DNA from: Lachnospiraceae bacterium
GTDB taxonomy: Bacteria; Bacillota; Clostridia; Lachnospirales; Lachnospiraceae
Direction: 5' to 3'
Length of the DNA: 64,000 nucleotides
NCBI GenBank assembly: GCA_910575075.1
Contig: CAJTCY010000010.1
Location: 62,001-126,000 of the forward strand
The position numbers and the translations under genes are program-made. The number at the start of each line of letters is the position of its first letter. The first letter of the stretch is position 1. Positions 1-8,089 of this stretch are shown piece after piece. A model generated the notes under the pieces. That model saw only the letters and a list, made by a program, of their open reading frames with translations, ran no database searches and was not told the origin of the DNA.

Positions 1-210
1 GAAATGTTACAAAATCAAGACAATAAAAATGCAGATCATATTAAAATCATAGGTGATGGCGTTATTAGGGGGCATAAAAATACTCGATTGAAAAAAATGG
101 GACAAGATGATTGGAAATATTTACTATATGAAGAGTTAATTAAAATAGGTTACATTGATGAATTAATAAAATATGTTTGCAATCAAGAATCAGCGAAAAT
201 GGTTACATAA
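1..210 (+). CDS. C-terminal part of an unrecognised protein cut by the window edge
   Basis: The reading frame is open from base 1 and ends with a stop at 208-210. An ATG occurs at position 4, but no ribosome site can be judged because the left edge cuts the sequence, so this may be the tail of a longer gene. The translated 69 residues are lysine-rich and charged, with no signal peptide, membrane segment or motif I recognise. The bases after it (211-398) hold no convincing gene, only short open frames of similar AT-rich composition. Function unknown. Confidence 0.35.
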   Translation, partial: EMLQNQDNKNADHIKIIGDGVIRGHKNTRLKKMGQDDWKYLLYEELIKIGYIDELIKYVCNQESAKMVT

Positions 211-398
211 AATGGACGTATCATATATAAAAATGGACTGTCGGAAAGATGGTCCTAATAGAGTTAGAGAAATAACAGTAAATGTTATTTCCCTCTTATT
301 GAATTGTATGTATGGTTGCAACAAAAAATATAGTAACTATTCAGAACCCCATGGAAATGAAAATGCAGATCGTTCAAATTCATTTGAAAAGGGATGTT

Positions 399-463
399 TT
401 TTTATTCTATAGGAAAGACCTTGCCACGCTAAAGCGTGAAAGTATCTTCCTATAGAATAAAAA
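399..463. repeat. Small palindromic repeat, copy A (intact hairpin)
   Basis: Two perfectly complementary 17-base arms, 399-415 (TTTTTATTCTATAGGAA) and 447-463 (TTCCTATAGAATAAAAA), enclose an inner hairpin CACGC-TAAA-GCGTG. Related sequences occur at 9213-9273 and 9594-9646. Copy C keeps the inner stem with different bases (ACACT/AGTGT), which looks like compensatory change. The element carries no gene. It may be a REP-like or very small MITE-like element, or a bidirectional terminator because the ends are T-rich and A-rich. Seen directly; the role is inferred. Confidence 0.75.
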
Positions 464-730
464 GCTCTCCGGGCAGGATGCGCACGGATGCAAGGGGAAT
501 TTTATTGCTTTGCAATAAGCATCCGGCGCGACAAAGTGTGCAGCCACTCATGAGTGAGGGGTTAGGGGAGTTGAAGTGGGCCTGCCCACTTTGTTCTTTC
601 CATGAGGGTGATAATCCCGCAGGCCACAGACAGAAGTCCTCATAAGGGCGAATGACAGTGCAGCCGGCATGTCTGCGGCAGGGGGCTGAATAGTTACATA
701 ATAAAACAGTATCAGGTGGAGGCGGTAGTG
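464..730. other. Intergenic stretch without a convincing gene
   Basis: This stretch is more GC-rich than its surroundings and carries only a 69-codon open frame at 436-645 with no ribosome site, low-complexity composition and no family resemblance. I see no tRNA, riboswitch or strong promoter. The final bases (GGTGGAGGCGG before 731) supply the ribosome-binding site of the next gene. Confidence 0.5.
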
Positions 731-2102
731 ATGAAGAAAGCGTTACCCGTTGGGGTTGAAAATTTTGAAGATATAATAAAATCTGATTATTACTATGTAG
801 ATAAAACGATGCTCATAAAAGAATTGCTGGATTTAAAGGAAAAAGTAAATTTATTTACACGTCCGAGAAGATTTGGAAAGACATTGAATTTAAGCATGCT
901 CAGGTATTTTTTTGAGGATACAGGGGATTCCGGCAAGAATGAGTGTAATAAAAAGCTCTTTCAGGATCTGAAAATCATAAATACCGGAGAGATGTATACC
1001 AGCCATATGGGGATGTATCCGGTTCTGAACCTGACATTAAAATCCGCCAAACAAGAAACTTTTGAAAAAGCTTACTTCACGATGCAAATGGGAATTGCTG
1101 TTGAATTTGAAAGGCATAGAAGTATCGTTGAAACAGGGAAGAAACTGCTTCCTTCCAAAGATTATGAACGTTATGTCCGTATTGCTGAGGAAAAAGCGGA
1201 TGAAAAGGAGGTCCGAGGTTCCTTACAGTTGTTCTGCCGCTGTATGCATGCAATTACAGGGAAGAATACGGTTATTTTGATTGATGAATATGACGTGCCA
1301 TTAGAAAATGCATACTTCCGGGGATTTTATGGGGAGATGGTAGACTTTATCCGCTCTTTGTTTGAATCTGCACTGAAAACAAATGATTATCTGCAGTTCG
1401 CTGTGATTACCGGGTGCCTGCGGATTTCCAAAGAAAGCATTTTTACAGGGCGGAACCTTGGATATTCAGTTTCATGAGGAAGTGACGTATGGAGATATGC
1501 ATAGCAGTGATGAGAATTTGTGGAATTTCCTTTATTTTACAGGGTATCTGACGAAGGAAAGCGAGTATTTTAAAGAGTCTTCTGTTTTTTTACGGGTGCG
1601 GATTCCCAATATAGAAGTAAAAACTATTTATCAGAATACGATTCTGTGTTGGCTGAAAGCAATGATAAAGAAAGAAAATTTTCATGATTTGTACCGTGCA
1701 ATGGAAGAAGGGGATGCCCGGAGGATGACGGACATATTAAACGGGCAGCTTTTCAGGACAATCAGTTTTTATGACAGCGCAGAGAATTTTTACCATGGTT
1801 TTCTGACAGGAATATTGAGCCAGAGTGAGGATTATGTGGTAAAGTCTAACCGTGAATCGGGAAACGGACGTTCAGATATTATGGTAAAAAGCCCGTCTCT
1901 TCGGGGCAGGTCGTTTATTTTGGAATTGAAGGTATCGGATTCGATTGATGATTTGGAGAGGGATGCAAAAAGAGAATTACAGCAGATCTATGATAAGAAA
2001 TACATGGAAGAACTGCGTTCAGAAGGATATAAAAGGTTTGATTATTATGGAATATCGTTCTTCCGAAAAGATTGTGAAGTCAGATTCGGGAAAGGACAGT
2101 AG
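731..2102 (+). pseudogene. AAA-ATPase-like / PD-(D/E)XK nuclease-domain protein, internally deleted and frameshifted
   Basis: The first piece (731-1477; ATG at 731 preceded by GGTGGAGGCGG) has the start typical of the AAA-ATPase-like family (PF09820): YYVDKT, then the P-loop-like RPRRFGKT, then the Walker-B-like LIDEYD. It reaches GRNLGYSVS and stops. The second piece (about 1458-2102, another frame) resumes at the later HEEVTYGDM region and ends with the DUF1703-type nuclease domain (GRSDI ... LELKV). Intact members are roughly 520-580 residues. Here the middle segment (about 150 residues) is missing and the two halves lie in different frames, so the gene is almost certainly inactive. The intact relatives are common in gut Firmicutes and Bacteroidetes, with no firmly known role. 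Confidence 0.85.
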
Positions 2103-2104
2103 GG

Positions 2105-2266
2105 GTCATATTATATAATTCTTGGTGCGGTAGCATTGATTTGCAATGGGATCTTGCAGAACTTCAAGATGTTGTCGAAGTAATGATTGCGCCTGATAGT
2201 GAACTTGCAAAAGATACTACATCAGATTGTGTTGGGCGAATACAAAACTGGGTTAGTAAAAAATAA
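2105..2266 (+). pseudogene. Orphan C-terminal coding fragment, unknown family
   Basis: An open frame of 53 codons with protein-like composition (for example SIDLQWDLAELQDVV) ends at the TAA at 2264-2266. It has no start codon or ribosome site at its beginning, and its only ATG is internal. It begins directly after the preceding pseudogene and probably is the tail of a gene removed by rearrangement. I do not recognise the family. The following 70 bases to 2338 hold nothing I can identify. Confidence 0.35.
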
Positions 2267-2338
2267 AACAGTGCCTTGACCATATAATAGTTTTTTAAAT
2301 TTTCTGTTAGTTCCATAGCAGTTCCTTTTCCGTACCGT

Positions 2339-2647
2339 TCAGCAATCCCATTTGCAAAATTTTAAATCGGCGTGCCTGTCATTTTTCATAACAACGCCTT
2401 CTTGTTTGAGCAAGTCATACTGCTCTGTCCAGCCAGGCGCAAGTCTGCCCGAATGATTTACAACTCTGTGGCAGGGGTATTTTCCGTAAAACTGTGCCAT
2501 ACTGAGAACCTTTCCGACAAGCCTTGCGTTTCTGTCTCTGCCGATAAGCCTTGCTATCTGACCGTATGTAGCGACTTTTCCCACGGGTATTTCCTCTACA
2601 ACAGATAAAACCTCATAAATTAAATCTTCATCTAAAATCCTTTTCAT
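2339..2647 (-). CDS. MGMT-family (alkyltransferase-like) protein
   Basis: This 102-residue protein consists of just the DNA-binding/active-site domain of O6-alkylguanine-DNA alkyltransferases: a helix-turn-helix segment (VGKVATYGQIARLIG) followed by the active-site motif PCHRVV around residues 58-63. Alkyltransferase-like (Atl) proteins have lost the cysteine, usually to tryptophan. Here the cysteine is present, so either alkyl acceptance or lesion flagging for excision repair is possible. It begins two bases after the stop of the full Ogt-type gene upstream on the same strand, suggesting co-transcription in an alkylation-repair operon. Start ATG at 2647 has an A-rich leader with only a weak ribosome site. 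Confidence 0.85.
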   Translation of the reverse strand: MKRILDEDLIYEVLSVVEEIPVGKVATYGQIARLIGRDRNARLVGKVLSMAQFYGKYPCHRVVNHSGRLAPGWTEQYDLLKQEGVVMKNDRHADLKFCKWDC

Positions 2648-2649
2648 TT

Positions 2650-3183
2650 TTATAATGCTGTTCCTTTCGTAGGTACAAATAGGCGTTCCATATTAACGTT
2701 CTCTAATTTTAAAAGTTCTTTTTTTATGTTTATACCACCGGCATAGCCCGTCAAGCTGCCGTTTGTGCCGACAACTCTGTGGCAGGGAACAATAATCGAA
2801 ATTTCATTGTGCCCCACAGCGCCGCCAACAGCCTGTGCCGACATTCTCTTTAAGTCTCTTTCTTCTGCGATTTGCTTTGCAATTTCACCGTAAGTAGTTG
2901 TTTTGCCGTAGGGAATTTTCGTAAGAATTTTCCATACAGAAAGCTGAAACGGCGTTCCGATCATATGGATAGGCGGCATAAAATCAGGCTCCCTGCCCGA
3001 AAAATAAATGTCAAGCCAACGCTTTACTTCGCAGAAAATAGGCGTTTCTCTTTCTTTGTGTTCGGGATCAAGACTCAGAGCATAAAATTTTTCGTCTTTA
3101 AACCAAAGTCCCGTCAAGCCAGTTTCATCACAGGCGAGAAGAATTTCACCGACCGGGGATTGATATTTTGTTGTATACTGCAT
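2650..3183 (-). CDS. ogt: Methylated-DNA-[protein]-cysteine S-methyltransferase (Ogt type)
   Basis: This 177-residue protein transfers methyl groups from O6-methylguanine or O4-methylthymine to its own cysteine, a single-use repair reaction. It has the N-terminal ribonuclease-H-like domain (residues about 1-80), the helix-turn-helix (IPYGKTTTYGEIAKQI) and the active site PCHRVVG with the downstream LTGYAGG. Length is normal for Ogt. It sits between a truncated monooxygenase stub upstream and a second, short MGMT-family gene downstream, in a minus-strand series with Ada-N and AlkA. A GGAGG ribosome site (complement of CCTCC near 3195) precedes the ATG. Confidence 0.93.
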   Translation of the reverse strand: MQYTTKYQSPVGEILLACDETGLTGLWFKDEKFYALSLDPEHKERETPIFCEVKRWLDIYFSGREPDFMPPIHMIGTPFQLSVWKILTKIPYGKTTTYGEIAKQIAEERDLKRMSAQAVGGAVGHNEISIIVPCHRVVGTNGSLTGYAGGINIKKELLKLENVNMERLFVPTKGTAL

Positions 3184-3185
3184 AG

Positions 3186-3299
3186 TTAACTTAACCTCCG
3201 AAAAATTCGTTGGAGTCCGCAGGAGCGCCCTGCCGCCTGTGCAAGATAGTCCTCCATTTTGCCGTTTTTTAATGTTGCCTCAAACAAAACAATTACCAT
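3186..3299 (-). pseudogene. Truncated antibiotic-biosynthesis-monooxygenase (ABM-like) stub
   Basis: This is a 37-codon frame, ATG at 3299-3297 to TAA at 3188-3186. It starts MVIVLFEATLKNGKMEDYLA, the N-terminal strand-helix pattern of small ABM/YdhR-like dimeric oxygenases (normally about 100 residues), and then degenerates into unrelated residues before the stop. It begins one base beyond the stop of the Ada-domain gene and ends just before ogt, so it probably marks a deletion inside the operon. Family assignment rests on about 20 residues. Confidence 0.5.
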
Positions 3300-3300
3300 T

Positions 3301-3522
3301 TTACTGCCTCCACATTTCTTTCATACAGATTTTACACGGTCTGTATCCGTCCGCTAACGCTTCCTTAAACGTATCATAAAACACCATATTTTTTTCTAAC
3401 GGCACTTTAGACGAACAACCGGGATTACAAACAATTTTTGTGCTTTTTACCGCAAGATAAAACTTGCCGCTATAGCTTTTGTCTCGCCTTTGGCAAATCT
3501 CAATTTTTTCTTCTCTTGTCAT
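3301..3522 (-). CDS. Stand-alone Ada-type metal-binding domain protein
   Basis: These 73 residues form the N-terminal domain of Ada, the zinc domain that accepts methyl groups from DNA phosphotriesters. The four ligand cysteines are visible in the expected order: VCNPGC (two) and RPCKIC (two), with the linking segment KNMVFYDTFKEALADGYRP. I choose the ATG at 3522 because AAGGAAGG precedes it well; a longer frame opens at 3543. It overlaps the end of alkA by 23 bases. The usual partner, an AraC-type DNA-binding domain, is not fused here. A truncated AraC gene lies divergently at 4241. It could act as a repair protein or as a sensor working with another regulator. Confidence 0.85.
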   Translation of the reverse strand: MTREEKIEICQRRDKSYSGKFYLAVKSTKIVCNPGCSSKVPLEKNMVFYDTFKEALADGYRPCKICMKEMWRQ

Positions 3523-4162
3523 TATTCCTTCCTTTCGGAGCATAATCCTTCATCTCGGGAATTGCGCCGCCTGCTACCGCCCAAAAATACAAACTTGCCA
3601 CACTGCAATAGGGGCTTAACCGTCTGCGGTATTTTTCAAATAGTTTTCGGTCAATTTTCCTGTGATGATACACCATGCGCATACCACGCAGAATCGCCAA
3701 ATCACCGTAACTCAACACATTCGGTCTTTGCATACAAAAAAGCAAAATCATTTCGGCAGTCCAAACGCCAATCCCTTTTAGCCCTGACAATTCGGTTATT
3801 ACCTCATCATCTGATTTATTCCAAATGCCCTGTAAATCAAACGTACCGCTTTTTACTTTCACAGCAAAATCCGTGATATACTCTGCTTTTTTAAAAGTCA
3901 TTCCGAATGACTGTAAGCGGTCTGTTCCAGCGGCAAGAATGGCATCAGCATTCACAACGCCAAAATCATCTTGCATTCTCTGCCAGATTGTTGCCTGTGC
4001 TTTTGTAGAAATCTGCTGACCGATGATATGGTGAACAACCGAAGAAAACAAATCGCTGTCAACTTCACGCTCAATCTTTCCGATTTTATCAATCACTTCT
4101 GCAAGGCGCTTATCCTTTTGCTTTAAATATTCGATTGCGCTTTCATCATATAGAAAATACAC
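3500..4162 (-). CDS. alkA: DNA-3-methyladenine glycosylase II-like (HhH-GPD, AlkA type)
   Basis: This 220-residue base-excision glycosylase removes alkylated purines. The helix-hairpin-helix LKGIGVWTAEMILLF (around residues 127-141) is followed by SYGDLAI, where the aspartate is the expected catalytic residue. The N-terminal IIGQQIS segment is typical of the AlkA subfamily. It lacks the N-terminal TBP-like domain of E. coli AlkA, as many Firmicutes forms do. It is first in a minus-strand set with Ada-N, Ogt and MGMT-like genes, making a compact response to alkylating agents. An AraC-type gene is divergent, 78 bases away. The ribosome site before 4162 is weak. Confidence 0.9.
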   Translation of the reverse strand: MYFLYDESAIEYLKQKDKRLAEVIDKIGKIEREVDSDLFSSVVHHIIGQQISTKAQATIWQRMQDDFGVVNADAILAAGTDRLQSFGMTFKKAEYITDFAVKVKSGTFDLQGIWNKSDDEVITELSGLKGIGVWTAEMILLFCMQRPNVLSYGDLAILRGMRMVYHHRKIDRKLFEKYRRRLSPYCSVASLYFWAVAGGAIPEMKDYAPKGRNNDKRRKN

Positions 4163-4240
4163 TCTTATAGTTTTGTTTTTCCCGATTATTTTCTTAAATT
4201 TTATTTCGGAAGTCCCGCAACTGTTTTTGTTGAACGCATT

Positions 4241-4780
4241 GTGGGCAAAGATGAATTACCAATCTGCTGCTTTCCGAAAGAAATGGATTGGTGCAAATCT
4301 ATTTTATCTGCCCTTTCCCGCCTTGCAGACCTTGAAAACAGAAAAACCGAATTTTATGTCTATCAAGTGCTTTGCCTGCTCTCCACACTTTGGCTTGAAG
4401 TATGCAAAAATATTCAAGCGCCAAGCAAAAACACCGATACTGTTATGAGTATTCGTATGCAAAAATTTTTACGGTACATAAGTGAACATTACGAAGAAGA
4501 TATTTCTCTTGACAGTCTGGCAAAGAGTGCAAATGTCAGCAAATCGGAATGTCTGCGGTGCTTCAAAGCAAGTTTGCAAACAACGCCTTACAAATATCTA
4601 ACACAGTACAGGCTTTCTAAGGCAGCCGAACTTCTGAAAAACTCTGATGAGCCGATAAGAACTATAGCTGACAGCGTAGGCTTTCGGCAAATCAGCCATT
4701 TTGGAAAGTCCTTTAAAGAAAAGACAGGGTTTTCACCAAGAGATTATCGAAAGAAAAAGGTAACGCTTTTAGACACATAA
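4241..4780 (+). pseudogene. AraC-family regulator, N-terminally truncated (DNA-binding domain intact)
   Basis: The C-terminal half is a complete AraC/XylS DNA-binding domain with two helix-turn-helix units (SLDSLAKSANVSKSECLRCF and TIADSVGFRQISHFGKSF) and the FSPRDYRK end. The frame is open back to about 4154 and still reads like the sensor domain (SPATVFVERIVGKDELP), but there is no ATG and the usual first 100 or more residues are absent. Only a GTG at 4241, without a clear ribosome site, could start it. It is divergent from alkA and may once have regulated the repair cluster. I regard it as broken, though a short HTH protein of 179 residues could still be made. Confidence 0.75.
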
Positions 4781-4816
4781 AAGCTGGTTAAAAGCCTACT
4801 CCTAACATCAAAAGCG

Positions 4817-4912
4817 TTACATTAGCTGTCTGTCAATGTCTGCAAGGTAACTGTTCAGCCTTTCACTTGTTCTTTCCCTTGCATTTGCCCTATGACAGGC
4901 AATAACCACTGA
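4817..4912 (-). pseudogene. Short coding-like fragment of a mobile-element gene (uncertain)
   Basis: Read on the minus strand, about 30 codons ending at the TAA at 4819-4817 give a protein-like helical segment (RTSERLNSYLADIDRQL). There is no start codon nearby. It lies between the AraC remnant and a transposase scrap, so it is probably debris from an integrated element. It could also be chance coding appearance. Confidence 0.25.
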
Positions 4913-4913
4913 T

Positions 4914-5183
4914 AAAATTGTGATTTTCAAATTAGAATTTAATAAAGATGCGGGAATGTATCAGTGCAAAGCGGGATATCTGGCCGTCCGTAAGGAAAAG
5001 GACAGTAGAAAGTCCTTAGGTAAAAACTCAAGAGTGTGCTATTATTTTGATATAGAGAAATGCAAACGGTGTCCTTATAAAGAAGGTTGTTTTAAAGAAG
5101 GAGCAAAATCAAAAAGCTCTTCTGAAACCATTATCTGTGATACACACAGTGAACACGCTAATCTTCTTCATACGTTTGCATAA
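4914..5183 (+). pseudogene. IS1182-like transposase fragment (C-terminal region)
   Basis: The translated piece contains GYLAVRKEKDSRK, YYFDIEKCKRCPYKEGC and FKEGAKSKS. This is the cysteine-containing segment found late in transposases of the IS1182/IS5-like DDE group in Clostridia. No start, no catalytic triad and no inverted repeats remain. A second fragment matching an earlier part of the same type of transposase is at 8090-8281, so the material between may have been inserted into or rearranged around an old copy. The 130 bases after it hold no gene. Confidence 0.7.
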
Positions 5184-5315
5184 AACAGACTCTTTTTCAG
5201 TGGACTCCTTTGGCGAGCCGAGGAATTTCTGCTTTTCATTTCGTCAACCTATCTTGTGGGCGGTTGCTTTTTATATTATCAACATAACATATATACCCAA
5301 TCGGTTCAAGGGGTG

Positions 5316-5983
5316 TTAGGAGAATTTTTTGGTGTTTTGCAAGAAAAAGACAGAGCGTATCACTCTGCCTGAAAGATATTTCTTGTCCATTTCGATTATC
5401 CCAGCAAAACGCTGGACTATATCAATGCCTACTTTATTTTTTGCATTATACTGTTTGCATTCCACGTAGAATACCATATCCCCTAATATATCCGGTTTAC
5501 GGAGAATTATGTCTTTTCCGCCATCTCTGGTTGCTTTGGTTAATTCAGCATTATATCCTAATTTATGGTAAAGCTGTGCCATGAATTTTTCAAATTCTCT
5601 TGAAGTAAGATTATAAAGTTCATTGGGGTGTTCGGCTAAGTAGGAGAATACCTGATGGTATAACTATCCAATATGGGCTGTAATGTTTGTGAGATATTAG
5701 AGATAAACTGTGTTTGCTCATAAAAGCTGCGTGTAAAGGATGTCATTGTGGACAAGGCTGCACGGATTCCCACCTGATCTGTTTCATGCAATGACAGCAA
5801 TGGGGACAATGTATTTATTGTTTCATACATTCCATTATACTCATTTAATGCCTGTGCCGCCGTAAGTATATTTGATGTATGGGGGATAAGGGAGGCTTGC
5901 TGTTGGTAAATCTTTGTAACAGGGAAATCTGTCATTCTCTGTAAGTTGTTTAAAGTTTCTAAGTATGAAAATATATTGTCCAT
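5316..5983 (-). pseudogene. Mrr-type restriction endonuclease, frameshifted and truncated
   Basis: Two minus-strand frames belong together. The first (5983 to 5636; ATG at 5983) encodes an N-terminal helical region of 115 residues. Near 5636-5655 it runs into a stop, but the overlapping frame continues as VFSYLAEHPNELYNLTSREF, then GYNAELTKATRDGGKDI and VFYVECKQYN, the D...ExK catalytic core of Mrr_cat nucleases. The second frame ends early at 5316, in place of the usual C-terminal helices. One frameshift plus C-terminal truncation means the enzyme is most likely inactive. Intact members cut modified or foreign DNA. Confidence 0.8.
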
Positions 5984-6177
5984 TTATCTATACTCCATTT
6001 TATTTCGTGCTATATTGTTATATTTGCATCAGAGAATTATAGCATAGAATGCAAAAAAGGAATCATGATTATTTGACTTATCAGAAATGCAATATGATCC
6101 AAGCCACGTTTTACCAGAGATTAAGGGAGTGTCGCATAGGTGGGGAAATGTAAAAAGAAGGGGCTGTCGGTTAATAG

Positions 6178-6429
6178 TCAGTCCCACGATTAACAAGCTT
6201 GACGATTCCAGCAAGAGTGACAAAAATTGGTTCCAATGTATTTTCTGGGTGTAAGAAATTAAAGAAACTTGACATCAAGGCTCGGAAGCTGACTGCAAAA
6301 AGCGTGAATAAAAAAGCTTTCAAAGGCATTCCTGTAAAGGCAGTTATCCAGGTTCCTAAGGATAAGCGAGTAATATATAAAACGCTGTTCCATCAGAGTG
6401 GATTGAGCAAGAAGAATAAAATAAGATAA
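6178..6429 (+). pseudogene. C-terminal scrap of a BspA-type leucine-rich-repeat surface protein
   Basis: The frame is open from just after a TAG at 6175 and reads TSLTIPARVTKIGSNVFSGC, a typical LRR_5 unit, followed by the basic C-terminal end found in secreted BspA-like proteins of Lachnospiraceae. There is no start codon with a ribosome site. The main body of the protein, signal peptide and other repeats are missing. The preceding 190 bases (5984-6177) contain nothing else I can name. Confidence 0.7.
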
Positions 6430-6449
6430 AAGCAAGATTAGAAAGCTAT

Positions 6450-6481
6450 AGAGGGCATTGGATAGTATGAAAATGCCCTCT
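6450..6481 (+). terminator. Hairpin downstream of the LRR scrap
   Basis: AGAGGGCATT and AATGCCCTCT form a perfect 10-bp stem with a 12-base loop. There is no clear T-tract immediately after, so it may be a weak terminator or transcript-end stabiliser left from the original gene. Confidence 0.5.
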
Positions 6482-6624
6482 GAGCAGTGTAGTTTTAATA
6501 TGTGAGGAATGTAAAGTGCCTAATTTGTTCTTATCATATTTGCTGATAAATTTTAGTAGACTCAATAATTAAAAAACATCTAATGATTAAAAAGGAATCA
6601 CATTTTTCTGTGAGGTTATGAAAG

Positions 6625-6652
6625 AGCAGCCTGCATTATTGGCTGTTTTTTT
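6625..6652 (+). terminator. Rho-independent terminator-like hairpin
   Basis: CAGCC and GGCTG enclose a 9-base loop and are followed by seven T residues (6646-6652). It has no intact gene just upstream, so it is probably a leftover from a lost gene or the end of a small transcript. Confidence 0.5.
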
Positions 6653-6660
6653 GGGGTATA

Positions 6661-6785
6661 ACGGGCATGTCCGTGTTCTGTGGTGAAAGTCCACATAAGC
6701 ACAGCCATCGACGAACTTTATAGCGGCTCTCAAGGTTTACATCGTGAGGTGTGGTCTTGACAAACAGAACAAGACTTGGTACACT
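6661..6785 (+). other. Structured non-coding stretch, possibly part of a group II intron
   Basis: No gene is present. The segment contains TGGTGAAAGTCCACA, reminiscent of the domain I region of bacterial group II introns, then several short complementary stretches (for example GTCTTGACAAACAG/CAAGAC). The resemblance is by eye only. The definite group II intron piece in this window is far away at 49883. It could instead be a regulatory leader. Confidence 0.2.
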
Positions 6786-6790
6786 AAAAC

Positions 6791-6820
6791 AGTCAATAAA
6801 TTGACTGTACGGTAATTGAC
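6791..6820 (+). promoter_or_regulatory. Palindromic operator upstream of the MarR gene
   Basis: AGTCAAT-AA-ATTGACT (6791-6806) is a perfect inverted repeat with 7-base arms, and a third half-site ATTGACT follows at 6814-6820. It lies 11 to 40 bases before the MarR start and overlaps where the promoter should be. This is the expected layout for autoregulation by a MarR-type repressor; binding itself is inferred. Confidence 0.65.
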
Positions 6821-6830
6821 TTTATAGGAG

Positions 6831-7304
6831 GTGGATGATATAACAAAGGAAACCAAGAAAAACGCATATCTATATTGCAAATTTCGGGATGAGCAGATTG
6901 CGCTGTATGATGAGTACGCGAAACGCCACGGAATGCTGATGAAAACACTGTTAGTAGTCAATGTTCTATATTATGACGATTTTTATGGCAAAGGCGGTGT
7001 AACACAGATGGAAATTTGTCAGAGAACCTTTCAGTCTAAACAGACAGTCAATCTGATTATAAAAAATCTTTTAAACGAAGCATATGTAACGGTTGAGGAA
7101 CGCAAAGGAAATAGGCGGGAGAAATTAGTAAGAATAACCGAAGAAGGAAAAGCTTACTGTGAAAAAGTTGTCCGCCACATCACATGGGCGGAAGATACGG
7201 CAATGTCTATGTTTACACAAGAGGAGCAAAAACAGCTTATAAACCTCTCACAGACATTTACAAAAAATCTAACTGAGCTTATCAATCGGGAAACGGAGGA
7301 TTGA
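6831..7304 (+). CDS. MarR-family transcriptional regulator
   Basis: This 157-residue winged-helix regulator has dimerisation helices at both ends. The recognition region includes VTQMEICQRTFQSKQTVNLIIKNL and the wing ERKGNRREKLVRITEEG. The only in-frame start after the stop at 6825 is GTG at 6831, yet the AGGAGG at 6826-6831 overlaps it. The real start may therefore be a non-standard codon near 6840. It forms an operon with a nitroreductase gene three bases downstream, and the palindrome at 6791 is a likely operator. MarR proteins in such pairs usually respond to phenolic, oxidative or electrophilic signals. Confidence 0.9.
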   Translation: MDDITKETKKNAYLYCKFRDEQIALYDEYAKRHGMLMKTLLVVNVLYYDDFYGKGGVTQMEICQRTFQSKQTVNLIIKNLLNEAYVTVEERKGNRREKLVRITEEGKAYCEKVVRHITWAEDTAMSMFTQEEQKQLINLSQTFTKNLTELINRETED

Positions 7305-7307
7305 GAT

Positions 7308-7934
7308 ATGGAACTTTATGAAGCAGTCAACAAAAGAAAAACGACAAGGGAATTTTTAGATACAGAAGTCGATTTTGAGGTTATTAAAAGAATTTTGGAA
7401 GCAGGAAACAAAGCCCCCACTTGGGACCATAACCGTAATTGGCAGTATATCGTTTTAAGAACCGATGAAGAAAAAGAATATGCTTTTTCTGAAGCGAAAG
7501 CTACTGCGGATAAATTCGATGCCGACAGGTATCTGAATATGCCCAGACCTTATCCGATTACATTGGGGCAAAAGATGTACGGCTACGCTATGCCCAAGCA
7601 ATATACTATGCTAAAAGAAGCGCCGTATGTAGTTATCCCCTTATTCAAATCAAAAGAATTGAACGGCGAGTATGTTTCAAAATTAAATCCTTTTGCCACT
7701 ATTTGGTGTGTGATAGAAAATATCTTCTTAGCGGCAACGGCAGAAGGACTGTCCTGCTCAATGCGCATACCGCTGAATAAAGAACACGACATAGTTAAGA
7801 AAAAACTGAAAGTGCCGCCAACCTATATGATACCTGTATTTATCGGTATTGGTTATGCGAATCCAGAAGAACCGCAATTAGAGCAATATACCCCCGATAT
7901 AGACAAACAAATACGTTTTGGAAGATGGAAATGA
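7308..7934 (+). CDS. Nitroreductase-family flavoprotein
   Basis: This 208-residue FMN-dependent oxidoreductase of the nitroreductase fold begins MELYEAVNKRKTTREF, the usual phosphate-binding start (R-x-x-R region). It continues with APTWDHNRNWQY for FMN contact and ends with a GIGYANPEE segment. It probably reduces nitro, quinone or enone compounds with NAD(P)H; the substrate cannot be told from sequence. It starts three bases after the MarR gene with a GGAGG site inside the end of that gene, and is followed by a clear terminator, so the two genes make a complete operon. Confidence 0.9.
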   Translation: MELYEAVNKRKTTREFLDTEVDFEVIKRILEAGNKAPTWDHNRNWQYIVLRTDEEKEYAFSEAKATADKFDADRYLNMPRPYPITLGQKMYGYAMPKQYTMLKEAPYVVIPLFKSKELNGEYVSKLNPFATIWCVIENIFLAATAEGLSCSMRIPLNKEHDIVKKKLKVPPTYMIPVFIGIGYANPEEPQLEQYTPDIDKQIRFGRWK

Positions 7935-7985
7935 TTATAAAAGATATTGTTATGCTTCATTTATAAAACGCTTTACCAACCATCC

Positions 7986-8006
7986 TGAGCCGTGGGGCTC
8001 ATTTTT
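7986..8006 (+). terminator. Terminator of the MarR-nitroreductase operon
   Basis: TGAGCC and GGCTCA form a short GC-rich stem with a four-base loop, followed by TTTTT at 8002-8006. It lies 50 bases beyond the nitroreductase stop. Confidence 0.75.
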
Positions 8007-8089
8007 AGATGTGAGGATTTGGGATAAAATCAAAAAAGCAAAAAATATGCGGGTAAAGAGCTGTTGTTGAATATGTCGCCGGCTCTCCT

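Noticed and set aside
436-645. A 69-codon plus-strand frame after the first small palindrome
   Set aside because: It has no ribosome site, starts within the palindrome arm and shows no protein-like pattern.
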